Of a stretch of 64,000 bases of DNA, positions 12,407 to 20,016 are shown one piece after another. The DNA comes from Jeongeupia sp. USM3 (GTDB lineage Bacteria > Pseudomonadota > Gammaproteobacteria > Burkholderiales > Chitinibacteraceae). The first letter of the stretch is position 1. Each line of letters starts with the position of its first letter. Under the pieces are notes generated by a model. The model had not been told where the DNA came from, did no database searches, and worked only from the letters and a program-made list of their open reading frames with translations. The position numbers and the translations under genes are program-made. Where the stretch lies: the NCBI RefSeq assembly GCF_001808185.1, contig NZ_CP017668.1, forward strand, positions 3,534,001-3,598,000, read 5' to 3'.

Positions 12407-12495
12407 GGCGCCCTCCGGGTGACGTGACACAGCTGTATCAATAGAAAGATCAAGCCGGCGATCAGGCCGGTGAGCGCGAGGTAAGCAAGGTCCAT
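12403..12495 (-). CDS. Small membrane protein encoded ahead of kdpF
   Basis: A 30-residue ORF beginning MDLAYLALTGLIAGLIFLLI and ending CHVTRRAP, with a well-placed ribosome site (AGGGAGAAAGCC before the ATG at 12495). It is predicted to be one membrane helix followed by a positively charged tail. Its stop overlaps the kdpF start by ATGA. Comparable tiny hydrophobic ORFs occur ahead of kdpF in other bacteria, from memory, but I know of no assigned function. Likely an extra small subunit or leader peptide of the kdp operon. Confidence 0.7.
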   Translation of the reverse strand: MDLAYLALTGLIAGLIFLLIQLCHVTRRAP

Positions 12496-12581
12496 GGCTT
12501 TCTCCCTGGGTGGTGTGTCAGGCGTCTGTCGCGGCTTTGGCCGGCGGGCACCTGTTCACCGCGAACTTTAGGGAGAGCGGC

Positions 12582-12633
12582 GTAAAGACCCCGGTAAAAG
12601 GCGGGGGGCGGATATAAAAATTGCGTAAAAGCC
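12582..12633 (-). promoter_or_regulatory. Candidate KdpE-responsive promoter element of the kdp operon
   Basis: On the minus strand the region reads CTTTTACGCAATTTTTATA (12632-12614), then CCTTTTACC and TCTTTACGC. It is the only A+T-rich island in the kdp upstream region. The well-studied E. coli kdp operator is likewise T-rich, joining TTTTTATA to a TTTTTACA-like element. The three TTTAC copies are 31 and about 12 bases apart. Positioned 90-140 bases before the first kdp ORF. Confidence 0.4.
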
Positions 12634-12918
12634 GGGTTGCTGTGTCTTGCGCTTCGCCTTCCGTGCAGACGCGAGCGAATGGTGACGGAGAGCCGCATCC
12701 CGCGCGGTTCCGCCGCGAATGCCTCAACCGCGGCACACCGTGGCGCTATGTGCACTCAGCCTTGGGGAAGCCGAATGTGTTGGGGGGCGGGTCTTGTCGG
12801 GCGGGGCAGTTCCGGCCACGATCACAGCAGCATTGTCGTGGAGATCACGGCTCGGCTGTCAGGCGCCAAGTGGGCGCTGGCTGTCGAGGAGGTCATGGCC
12901 CGATCCGCGCAAACGACA

Positions 12919-12939
12919 CACCCCGCCAGCGGCGGGGTG
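12919..12939 (-). terminator. Hairpin downstream of the CBM/SUMF1 protein gene
   Basis: Nine-base arms CACCCCGCC and GGCGGGGTG around AGC form a strong stem 24 bases after the stop codon at 12963. On the minus strand it is followed by TGTCGTTTG, a poor T-run, so termination may be partial. Confidence 0.5.
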
Positions 12940-12962
12940 ATCGTCAGTGCAGGTCTGTGACC

Positions 12963-14270
12963 TCAGTCTTCGCGGTCGTTGCCCTGGCCGGCGACGACCG
13001 AGCGGGCCAGCCGCAGGCCGGTGGCCGAGGTCGATTCAGCCGGGTTGCCGGCGTAGCGGTCGGTAATGTGCATGTCCTGACCGTTGTCCCAGCTCGCGCC
13101 GCGCATTACGCGCCCGGGGGCGTCGCCGGTGCCGACCGGGTTGGTCTGCGCCTGCGTGGTGTAGGCGCGCTCCTTGTCGCCGGTCCATTCCCACGCGCTG
13201 CCCGACATGTCGTACAACCCGAGCGAATTGGCGACGAAGCTGCCCACCGGCGCCTGCCGCGCGTAGCCGTCGGTTACCGCCCACGGCACCAGCCACGACG
13301 GCAGCGGCTCGCCGAACAGGTCTTCGAAATACTGCTTGAAACTGTTGTCGGCGATGTTCGCCGCCGGCTTGCCGTTGACCAGCGGTGCGCCGTTGCCCCA
13401 GGCGTTGACGATGTCCTGGCCGCGATCGCGTGCCGCGTACTCCCACTCGGCCTCGGTCGGCAGCCGGTAGCCGATGACCTTGGCGACATCGAGCGTCGGC
13501 TGGCCGGCGGCGTCGAGCAGGTCGCCGGTGACGTCGTCGTAGGCCCTGGGCCAGCCCTTCTGCTGGTTGAGCCAGTTGACATATTTGACCGCCGCCCACC
13601 ATGTGACGTTGACGGCGGGGTTTTCGCCACGCCCCATGTCGACGCCACCCATGTCGGCCGAACTGAGCGGCGCCTGACCGGTGGCGCGGGTGTAGCGGTC
13701 GAACTGGCGGTAGGTGACTTCGGTGGCGCTGAGCCAGTACGGCGACAGCGTCACCGTGTGTACCGGATACTCGTTCGGATAATTGACCGGACCGGCAATC
13801 GTTGCACCCATGACGAAGCTGCCGCCCGGCACCCGGACGAACTGCCGGCCGTTGACGCCGGTGCCGAGCGCCCGCCAGACCGGGCTGCCCGCGCCCGGCG
13901 CATCGCCCCGCGTCCACCAGCGGGCCTGATACAGCTCGCCGCCCTGCGCCGCCAGTTCGCCGCCGGCGTAGGCGCGTTCGGCCTGCCAGGCGCCGGCCGT
14001 GTCCTCGGCCGGTGCGGCCAGCCACGCGATCGCGCCGGGGCCGGGGGTGTCGCCGCGGGTCCACCACCTGGCCTGCCATTCCCGGCCCTGATGCGTCACC
14101 ACGTCGCCCTGAAGGTAGATGCCGCCGGGTTGCCATGCGGCCGCGAAGGCGCCGTGCATGCCGGCGGCAAGCAGCGCGCCGAGCAGCAGCCGTTGCAGCC
14201 GGATGCCGGGCAGGGGCGGCGTGTCCGCGTGGCGGATCTCGGCGTGGCGATCGTTTGCATGCTGTTTCAT
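12963..14270 (-). CDS. Secreted SUMF1/formylglycine-generating-enzyme-fold protein with two chitin-binding modules
   Basis: A 435-residue exported protein. I start it at ATG 14270, which has AGGAGA upstream. Order: basic N-terminus and signal helix (about 24-44, cut near AFAA), two tandem CBM5/12-like modules (about 46-85 and 93-135, each with the AxWWTRGDxPG core), then a SUMF1/FGE-sulfatase fold (about 142-425, with GGSFVMG, YRLPTEAEWEYAARDRG, GLYDMSGSAWEWTGD and MRGASWDNG). The cysteines that do catalysis in formylglycine-generating enzyme are absent (the region reads RGASWDNGQDMHITDRYAGN), so formylglycine synthesis is unlikely. No sulfatase is adjacent. Probable role: a carbohydrate- or chitin-bound structural or accessory protein outside the cytoplasm. 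Function inferred. Confidence 0.85.
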   Translation of the reverse strand: MKQHANDRHAEIRHADTPPLPGIRLQRLLLGALLAAGMHGAFAAAWQPGGIYLQGDVVTHQGREWQARWWTRGDTPGPGAIAWLAAPAEDTAGAWQAERAYAGGELAAQGGELYQARWWTRGDAPGAGSPVWRALGTGVNGRQFVRVPGGSFVMGATIAGPVNYPNEYPVHTVTLSPYWLSATEVTYRQFDRYTRATGQAPLSSADMGGVDMGRGENPAVNVTWWAAVKYVNWLNQQKGWPRAYDDVTGDLLDAAGQPTLDVAKVIGYRLPTEAEWEYAARDRGQDIVNAWGNGAPLVNGKPAANIADNSFKQYFEDLFGEPLPSWLVPWAVTDGYARQAPVGSFVANSLGLYDMSGSAWEWTGDKERAYTTQAQTNPVGTGDAPGRVMRGASWDNGQDMHITDRYAGNPAESTSATGLRLARSVVAGQGNDRED

Positions 14271-14309
14271 TACTATTGTCTCCTGTCCTTGGTGTCTTTC
14301 TGTCGGAAT

Positions 14310-14340
14310 CATGACGTTGTCATGTGTTGGCAAGTTGCCA
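14310..14340. promoter_or_regulatory. Two adjacent inverted repeats in the divergent promoter region
   Basis: CATGACGTTGTCATG (14310-14324) and TGGCAAGTTGCCA (14328-14340) are both perfect inverted repeats with short centres, 17 bases apart centre to centre. They lie between the minus-strand CBM/SUMF1 gene (start 14270) and the plus-strand ada operon (start 14494). They look like operator sites, but I cannot name the regulator. Confidence 0.4.
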
Positions 14341-14493
14341 GTGCAGGACGAAGGACTCAAGTTCCGGCAGGCCGGCGAGGGATCGGCACAACAGCTTCAT
14401 CAACTGGGGCTGATGCAGGGGGAGCAAGAACCGGAGTGCGGCGCAGCCGGCCCGGGCGCAGCATGGCGCCATGATCCCGACAAGGAGCCGATC

Positions 14494-15249
14494 ATGAAGC
14501 CGACCCAAACCGCCGCGCGCGCCCTGGCCACGCAGTCCGATCCGCGCTGGGCCGCCGTGCTCGGGCGCGACCGCAACGCAACGTTCTATTACTCGGTCGC
14601 GACGACCGGGGTGTACTGCAAGCCGTCGTGCGGCGCACGCCCCAGACCCGAGAACGTGGCCTTTCACGCCAGTTGCGATGCCGCCGAAGCCGCCGGATTC
14701 CGGCCGTGCAAGCGCTGCCGGCCGCGAAGCCGGCCGGAAGTGCTGCGCCATGCCATCGGCGAATCGCCGCTGGGCGCGGTGCTGCTGGCGCAAAGCGCAC
14801 AGGGCGTGTGCGCGGTGCTGATCGGCGACGAGCCGGCGCCGTTGCTCGACGATCTACGGCGGCGTTTTCCAACTGCCCGGATCGAAGCCGGCGACGAAAC
14901 GACGGTGGCGGCGCTCGCGCAGGTGCTGGCGCAGGTCAGCCAGCCGCAGCGCGCCGTTGCCTTGCCGCTCGACGCGCGCGGCACGGCATTCCAGCAGACG
15001 GTGTGGCAGGCGCTGCGGCAGATTCCGCCCGGCGAAACGCGCAGCTATGCCGAGCTGGCCCGGGCGATCGGTGCGCCGGCATCGGTCCGCGCGGTGGCCG
15101 GTGCGTGCGCCGCCAATCCGCTGGCCGTCGTGGTGCCGTGCCACCGGGTGCTGCGCAGCGACGGCGGGCTGTCGGGCTACCGCTGGGGTGTGGCGCGCAA
15201 GCGGGCGCTGCTGGCGGCAGAAGCGGGCAGGACGGAGGCGAGGACATGA
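14494..15249 (+). CDS. ada: Ada-type methylated-DNA repair protein lacking the AraC transcription-factor domain
   Basis: A 251-residue protein beginning at ATG 14494 after GGAG. Residues 17-80 are the Ada zinc/methylphosphotriester-repair domain with four ligand cysteines (C42, C46, C72, C75; YCKPSCGARPRPENV and RPCKRC). From about residue 85 it passes directly into the O6-alkylguanine-DNA methyltransferase domain, with acceptor C216 in VVPCHRVLRSDGG. E. coli Ada is ~354 residues, with an AraC-type helix-turn-helix between these two parts; that whole domain is missing while the flanking sequence aligns. It should repair methyl phosphotriesters and O6-methylguanine but not activate transcription through the usual domain. 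First gene of an alkylation-repair operon; its stop overlaps the next start. Confidence 0.9.
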   Translation: MKPTQTAARALATQSDPRWAAVLGRDRNATFYYSVATTGVYCKPSCGARPRPENVAFHASCDAAEAAGFRPCKRCRPRSRPEVLRHAIGESPLGAVLLAQSAQGVCAVLIGDEPAPLLDDLRRRFPTARIEAGDETTVAALAQVLAQVSQPQRAVALPLDARGTAFQQTVWQALRQIPPGETRSYAELARAIGAPASVRAVAGACAANPLAVVVPCHRVLRSDGGLSGYRWGVARKRALLAAEAGRTEART

Positions 15250-15965
15250 ATGCGCCGCTGTCGGCCGGGCCGCAACTGCAGGGCATCGACTGGGACCGGG
15301 TCGGCGCCGACCTCGATGCGCAAGGCTGGGCGATGCTGCCCGGCCTGCTGTCGCCGGCCGACTGCATGGCGCTGGCCGGCCTGTACGCCGGCGACGCGGG
15401 ATTTCGCAGCCGCATCGTCATGGAACGGCACGGTTTCGGCCGCGGCGAGTACAAGTACTTCGCCTACCCGCTGCCCGAACCGGTGGCCGGACTGCGTGCC
15501 GCGCTGTACCCGCAGCTGGCACCGGTCGCCAACCGCTGGAACGCCGCGATGGGGCTGGACGTTCGCTACCCGGCCGACCATGTGGACTTCATCGCCCGTT
15601 GCCACAAGGCCGGCCAGTGCAGGCCGACGCCGCTGTTGCTGCAGTACGGCGCCGGCGACTACAACTGCCTGCATCAGGATCTGTACGGCGAGCACGTGTT
15701 TCCGCTGCAACTGGCGATCCTGCTGTCCGAGCCGGGGCGGGATTTCGACGGCGGCGAGTTCGTGCTGACCGAGCAGCGGCCGCGGATGCAGTCGCGCGCC
15801 GAGGTCGTGCCGCTGCGGCAGGGCGATGCGGTGGTGTTCGCCGTCAACCAGCGCCCGGTGCAGGGTACGCGCGGCGTCTACCGCGTTGCCATGCGTCATG
15901 GCGTCAGCCGGGTCCGCGCCGGGACGCGGCATACTGTCGGCATCATCTTCCACGATGCCCAATGA
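15246..15965 (+). CDS. 2-oxoglutarate/Fe(II)-dependent oxygenase of the alkylation-repair operon
   Basis: A 239-residue dioxygenase. The Fe(II) triad is visible as H143-x-D145 (NCLHQDLYGE) and distal H218 (RVAMRHGVSRV), and R228 (AGTRHTVGI) is placed to bind 2-oxoglutarate. From memory, homologues of this COG3826-like type sit next to ada/alkB in many proteobacteria; their substrate is not established to my knowledge. Its ATG at 15246 overlaps the ada stop (ATGA), indicating coupled translation, and it runs into alkB. Likely a second oxidative repair or modification enzyme expressed with the alkylation response (inference). Confidence 0.85.
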   Translation: MNAPLSAGPQLQGIDWDRVGADLDAQGWAMLPGLLSPADCMALAGLYAGDAGFRSRIVMERHGFGRGEYKYFAYPLPEPVAGLRAALYPQLAPVANRWNAAMGLDVRYPADHVDFIARCHKAGQCRPTPLLLQYGAGDYNCLHQDLYGEHVFPLQLAILLSEPGRDFDGGEFVLTEQRPRMQSRAEVVPLRQGDAVVFAVNQRPVQGTRGVYRVAMRHGVSRVRAGTRHTVGIIFHDAQ

Positions 15966-15987
15966 CGCGCCCGACGAGCCATCCGCG

Positions 15988-16647
15988 ATGACCGCCGATC
16001 TGTTTGCTGATCTGTTTGACGAGGCCCCGCCCGACTGGCGCGAAGACCTTGCGCCGGGTGCCGTGGTGCTGCGCGGCTTTGCGCTGCCCGTAGTGCCGGC
16101 GCTGCTGGCCGGCATCGAAGCGGTCACCGCCAGCGCACCGTTCCGGCATCTGCTCACGCCGGGCGGGCAGACCATGTCGGTGGCGATGAGCAACACCGGC
16201 TCGCTCGGCTGGGTCAGCGACCGGCGCGGCTACCGCTACGATGCGATCGACCCGCAAACCGGCCGGCCATGGCCGGCGATGCCGGCGGCGTTCGCGCAAC
16301 TGGCGCTGGACGCCGCGCGCGAAGCCGGTTTCGACGGCTTCACCCCCCAGGCCTGCCTGATCAACCGCTACGCGATCGGCGCCCGCCTGAGCCTGCATCA
16401 GGACAAGGACGAACTCGACTACGACCACCCGATCGTTTCGGTGTCACTGGGCCTGCCGGCGGTGTTCCTGTTCGGTGGCTTCGAGCGCAGCGACAAACAG
16501 GCGCGGATTCCGATCGCCCATGGCGACGTCGTTGTCTGGGGCGGGCCGTCGCGGCTGCGCTACCACGGCGTGCAGCCGGTCAAGCCGGGGGTGCATCCGC
16601 TGCTGGGCGATGTGCGGATCAATCTGACGTTCAGGAAGGTGCGCTGA
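15988..16647 (+). CDS. alkB: Alpha-ketoglutarate-dependent DNA repair dioxygenase AlkB
   Basis: A 219-residue protein that follows E. coli AlkB closely through its length: GAVVLRGFA, TPGGQTMSVAMSNTGSLGW, IDPQTGRPWPAMP, LINRYAIGARLSLHQDKDE, HGDVVVWGGPSRLRYHG. Iron ligands are H137, D139 and H193; R210 and R216 bind 2-oxoglutarate or substrate. It oxidatively demethylates 1-methyladenine and 3-methylcytosine in DNA. I prefer ATG 15988 because it matches the E. coli start; ATG 15955, overlapping the previous gene, is possible and adds 11 residues. Third gene of the repair operon. Confidence 0.97.
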   Translation: MTADLFADLFDEAPPDWREDLAPGAVVLRGFALPVVPALLAGIEAVTASAPFRHLLTPGGQTMSVAMSNTGSLGWVSDRRGYRYDAIDPQTGRPWPAMPAAFAQLALDAAREAGFDGFTPQACLINRYAIGARLSLHQDKDELDYDHPIVSVSLGLPAVFLFGGFERSDKQARIPIAHGDVVVWGGPSRLRYHGVQPVKPGVHPLLGDVRINLTFRKVR

Positions 16648-16738
16648 GCCGTGCTCGTCGCGCAGGCGGCGGGAATGATGCGCTGGCAAAACGGGACGAT
16701 GGGCGTAGATTGCGGGCAACCCCAGCGTGAAGTGACCG

Positions 16739-17092
16739 ATGACCCCGCATGCCCAGACCATCCGCTTTTTCCGCGAACGCATTCCGTCCTTCGAATGCGA
16801 GCCGGGCTGCCACGATTGTTGCGGGCCGGTAACGACGTCGAGCGAGGAAATGGCCCGGCTGCCGCGCAAGACCTCCGCCGAGCGCGACGCGGCGCTGGCC
16901 GAACTCAGCTGCCCGCACCTCGGCCCCAGAGGCTGTCAGGTCTACACCGAGCGGCCGATCATCTGCCGGCTGTTCGGCACCACGCCCAGGCTCGCCTGTC
17001 CGCGCGGGCGGCGGCCGGAGTCGATGGTCGACCCAAAGGTCGAGCAGCAGGTGTACGACTTCTTTGCCGCGGTGCGGCACGTGCTGGTGTGA
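16739..17092 (+). CDS. YkgJ family cysteine cluster protein
   Basis: A 117-residue protein with a Cys-cluster pattern: C20, C24, C27, C28 (CEPGCHDCCG), then C58, C66, C76 and C87 in CPHLxxxGCQVYxxRPxxCRxFG. This is the YkgJ/UPF0153 zinc- or iron-chelating family. No biochemical role is established to my knowledge. It follows alkB by about 90 bases on the same strand and may be read from the repair operon, but a separate promoter is equally possible. Confidence 0.85.
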   Translation: MTPHAQTIRFFRERIPSFECEPGCHDCCGPVTTSSEEMARLPRKTSAERDAALAELSCPHLGPRGCQVYTERPIICRLFGTTPRLACPRGRRPESMVDPKVEQQVYDFFAAVRHVLV

Positions 17093-17155
17093 TCCCGGCC
17101 GGTGTATCGACGCGTCCGGAGCGAAGCCGGGGTGCCCGGCCGGGGGAGGGCCGGA

Positions 17156-17344
17156 TTACAGGTACTTCGGTTCCGGCAGCACCTGCTTGTATACAACCCT
17201 GCCGTCGGATTTTTCGCTGCGCATCACGAAGTTGCGGGCGCGGCACAAGGGGCAGCGGAACAGCTCGCCCTGGCCTTCGTTCCTGATCTCGACTTCTTCG
17301 GGCTGCCACTGCGCCTCGCAGGCTTGGTTCAGACAGGTAAACAT
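17156..17344 (-). CDS. Small zinc-ribbon protein
   Basis: A 62-residue protein if started at ATG 17344; an upstream in-frame ATG would add 15 non-conserved-looking residues. Two cysteine pairs, C4/C9 (CLNQAC) and C31/C34 (CPLC), form a probable zinc ribbon. The rest is charged and soluble. It converges with the YkgJ-type gene. Family and function not recognised; small zinc-ribbon proteins of this form are often simply annotated as hypothetical. Confidence 0.65.
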   Translation of the reverse strand: MFTCLNQACEAQWQPEEVEIRNEGQGELFRCPLCRARNFVMRSEKSDGRVVYKQVLPEPKYL

Positions 17345-17518
17345 GGCGAGACTCCGGTGTACGGTAAAAGTAGCCGCGCAGGGTAGCATGTTGCTGCGGC
17401 TCGCGGCCGTTCACCGCCGACCGCAGGGCGATGTGCCAATTGCCAAGGGAGCGGCCCTGCCGGCAGGGTCGAGCGCCTGGCCGGACACCGGGGCGGGCGT
17501 CCGGCATGGCTTGATGGA

Positions 17519-18778
17519 TCAAGCCTTGAACGGCACCAGCCGTTTCGCCACTTGGTCGAAACGCCAGTCCGGCAGCACCGGCAGGCCGTCGGTGAAGGGC
17601 GGAAAAGCCTCGCCACGGATCAGCGGTGCGAAGTACTCGCGGCCCGCCTCGGTCAGCCGGTAGCCCTCGGCGTCGAGATAATCGCGCGGCAGCGTTTTCT
17701 CCCTGTTGGCGACCTCGGAAAGCGGCACCGCGGCGATGTGCCAGCGGTACGGCGTGGCCGTTTCGCGCACGATGGCGGCCATCACGCTCTTTTGGCCTTC
17801 GAGCGCGAAGCCGACCGCGGCCTGGCCGACGGCGATCGCCTGTTCGAGATCGGTGGCGGAGGCGATGTGGCGCGACGCGCGCTGCAGGTAGTCGGGCACC
17901 GCCCAGTGCACCTTGGCACCGAGTTTCGCCTTGACCAGATTGGCGAGCACCGGCGCGACGCCGCCGAGCTGGGCGTGGCCGAAGGCGTCGGTGGCGCCGC
18001 TTTCGGCGAGGAAGCGGCCCTCGCCGTCGCGGATGCCTTCCGACGCGACGACGACGCAGTAGCCGACGCGCTCGACGGTCTGCGATACCGCAGCAATGAA
18101 GCGCGCTTCGTCGAAGGCGATCTCGGGCACCAGGATCAGGTGCGGCGGGGTGTCGGCGTTGGCGGCGGCAAGGCCGGCTGCGGCGGCGGTCCAGCCGGCG
18201 TGGCGGCCCATCACTTCCATGATGAAGACCTTGGTCGACGTCGGCGCCATCGAGGCGATGTCGAGCCCGGCCTCGCGCACCGAGGTGGCAATGTACTTGG
18301 CGACCGAGCCGAAGCCCGGCGAGCAGTCGGTCAGCGGCAGGTCGTTGTCGATGGTCTTGGGCACGTGCACCGCGGTCAGGTCCAGCCCGCGCGATCGCGC
18401 CAGTTCGGCGACCTTGAGGCAGGTGTCGGCCGAGTCGCCGCCGCCGTTGTAGAAGAAGTAGCCGATGTCGTGCGCCTCGAACAGCGCGACCAGCCGGTCG
18501 AACTCGGCGTCCTTTTTCAGCTTGTGCCGGCACGAGCCGAAGGCGCCGGCCGGGGTGGTCTGCAGCGACGCCAGTTGTGCATCGGTAAGCGTTGCCGCGT
18601 CGATCAATGCCTCGTTCAGCGCGCCGAGAATGCCGTTGCGGGCGAGGAACAGCGTGCCGATGCGATCGGGGTGCCGGCGCACGGCGTCGATCACGCCCCA
18701 GGCCGAAGCGTTGATGACCGGGGTGACGCCGCCGGACTGGGCGTACAGCGCGTTGCGCGGGCGCGTGGATGCGGGCAT
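17519..18778 (-). CDS. pfp: Phosphofructokinase, pyrophosphate-dependent type
   Basis: A 419-residue group II-like phosphofructokinase, longer than the 320-residue E. coli PfkA. Nucleotide-site motif FYNGGGDSADT has Asp (D115) where ATP-PFKs carry the second Gly of GGDGS. The catalytic loop PKTIDNDL has Lys (K141) where ATP-PFKs have Gly. That Asp plus Lys combination is the known signature of PPi-dependent enzymes, which interconvert fructose-6-P and fructose-1,6-bisP reversibly with pyrophosphate. EVMGRHAGW binds the sugar phosphate. I start at 18778 because GGAG lies seven bases upstream; the ATG at 18790 overlaps the regulator stop and lacks a ribosome site. Directly downstream of the LacI-type regulator, probably cotranscribed. 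Confidence 0.9.
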   Translation of the reverse strand: MPASTRPRNALYAQSGGVTPVINASAWGVIDAVRRHPDRIGTLFLARNGILGALNEALIDAATLTDAQLASLQTTPAGAFGSCRHKLKKDAEFDRLVALFEAHDIGYFFYNGGGDSADTCLKVAELARSRGLDLTAVHVPKTIDNDLPLTDCSPGFGSVAKYIATSVREAGLDIASMAPTSTKVFIMEVMGRHAGWTAAAAGLAAANADTPPHLILVPEIAFDEARFIAAVSQTVERVGYCVVVASEGIRDGEGRFLAESGATDAFGHAQLGGVAPVLANLVKAKLGAKVHWAVPDYLQRASRHIASATDLEQAIAVGQAAVGFALEGQKSVMAAIVRETATPYRWHIAAVPLSEVANREKTLPRDYLDAEGYRLTEAGREYFAPLIRGEAFPPFTDGLPVLPDWRFDQVAKRLVPFKA

Positions 18779-18789
18779 GAGGATCTCCA

Positions 18790-19776
18790 TCAGGCAGTTC
18801 GCGGTCGGGTCGAATCGCGCACGATCAGTTCGCCCGAGAGGGCGACGACGCGGCGCGACAGCGTGGGTTCGTGGATGCGGTTCATCAGCATGCGCATCGC
18901 GGTGTCGCCGATGTCGTACGTCGGCTGGCCGATCACGGTCAGCGCCGGTTCGACGAGCTCGGTCCATGCCTCGTTGTCGATGCCGGCGAGCGCGATGTCG
19001 TCGGGAATGCGCAGCCCGCGCTGGCGGATCGCGCGCATTGCGCCGAGCAGCGTCAGGCCGTTGCTGGCGATCAGTGCCTCGGGCGCGTTGCCGGCGGCCA
19101 GCCAGTCGCCGACACACTGCTGCGCCGCATCCATGCTCGGCACCAGCCGGCGCGCATCGGGCGTCAGGCCGTGGCGGTGCATCGCGGCAACGTAGCCGTC
19201 GTGCCGCGCCTGGCCGGTGGCGCTGGTGTTGCCGAACAGCCCGCCGATGCGGCGGTAGCCGCTGGCGACGAGGTGGTCGACCAGCTTGTCGAGCGCCTCG
19301 TGGTTGTTCAGCGCCACGCAGTCGGCGTCGCCCAGCGCACGGTCGATGGTGATCAGTGGAAAGTCGAACGTCGTGCCGGCGATGGCCGCGCCGGCCGACA
19401 GCGTCGGCGAGAAGATCACGCCGCCGACCTGTTCCTCCTGCATCAGCCGCAGATACATCGCCTCCTTGGCCGGGTCCTCGTCGCTGTTGCACAGCAGCAC
19501 GCGGATGCCTTCGCGGTACGCCGCGTCCTCGATCGCGCGGCTGACCGCGGTGAAGAAGGGGTTGCGGATGTCGGCGACGATCAGCCCGATCGTCTGCGAC
19601 TGCTTCGAGCGCAGCCGCCGCGCCTGCAGGTTGGGCCGGTAGCCGAGCGCCTCGGCCGCGGCGAGCACTTTCTGCCGGGTCTGTTCGTTGACGAGGCCGT
19701 TGTCGGCCAGCGCCCGCGATACGGTGGCGAGCGAGAGTCCCGATGCGGCAGCGACGTCCTTGATGCTGGGTTTCAT
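18790..19776 (-). CDS. fruR: LacI-family regulator of the fructose locus
   Basis: A 328-residue LacI/GalR repressor. The N-terminal helix-turn-helix SIKDVAAASGLSLATVSRAL and hinge ARRLRSKQSQTIGLIVADI are clear, followed by a periplasmic-binding-protein-like effector domain. It is divergent from the fused fruB-fruK gene and fruA, and its own promoter carries TGAAAACGTTTTCT. An identical-core site sits before fruB, so it likely controls both directions in response to a fructose phosphate. No strong ribosome site is seen; ATG 19782, two codons earlier, is an alternative start. The gene symbol is by context. Confidence 0.85.
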   Translation of the reverse strand: MKPSIKDVAAASGLSLATVSRALADNGLVNEQTRQKVLAAAEALGYRPNLQARRLRSKQSQTIGLIVADIRNPFFTAVSRAIEDAAYREGIRVLLCNSDEDPAKEAMYLRLMQEEQVGGVIFSPTLSAGAAIAGTTFDFPLITIDRALGDADCVALNNHEALDKLVDHLVASGYRRIGGLFGNTSATGQARHDGYVAAMHRHGLTPDARRLVPSMDAAQQCVGDWLAAGNAPEALIASNGLTLLGAMRAIRQRGLRIPDDIALAGIDNEAWTELVEPALTVIGQPTYDIGDTAMRMLMNRIHEPTLSRRVVALSGELIVRDSTRPRTA

Positions 19777-19797
19777 GGCCATGAATCGATAATAAGC

Positions 19798-19811
19798 TGA
19801 AAACGTTTTCT
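19798..19811. promoter_or_regulatory. LacI-type operator near fruR start
   Basis: TGAAAACGTTTTCT, a near-perfect palindrome with the central AACGTT typical of LacI/GalR operators, 21 bases upstream of the fruR start. It likely mediates autorepression. Confidence 0.75.
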
Positions 19812-20016
19812 GCAAATCTATCAGTGTCGTGCCGGATTGGCTAGCGCCGGCTGGCTGCATTTCGTCGGTATCCGCTGCGAGACAACGCCTTTCATCGGCT
19901 ACCCGCACCATTCATGCGCGGAAAAGCGGCGTATTTGCTGGTCTGCAGCCGTTGATGCACCACGATGAAGGTCGCTTCTGGTGCATCAAGGGTGTAACCC
20001 GTATTGACGTGACTAC

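Larger units (their letters stand above)
12496..12962. other. kdp upstream region, 467 bases without a gene
   Basis: No supportable gene. The kdp promoter must lie in the part nearest 12496, where a T-rich KdpE-like tract occurs at 12582-12633. The middle part, 12640-12910, is G+C rich with no recognisable gene or RNA. The end next to 12963 carries the hairpin that closes the neighbouring minus-strand gene. Confidence 0.5.

Noticed and set aside
12621..14474. A 617-codon plus-strand frame across the kdp upstream region and opposite the CBM/SUMF1 gene
   Set aside because: Low-complexity Arg/Gly-rich product without domains; the minus-strand gene has a signal peptide, repeated CBM motifs and SUMF1 motifs.
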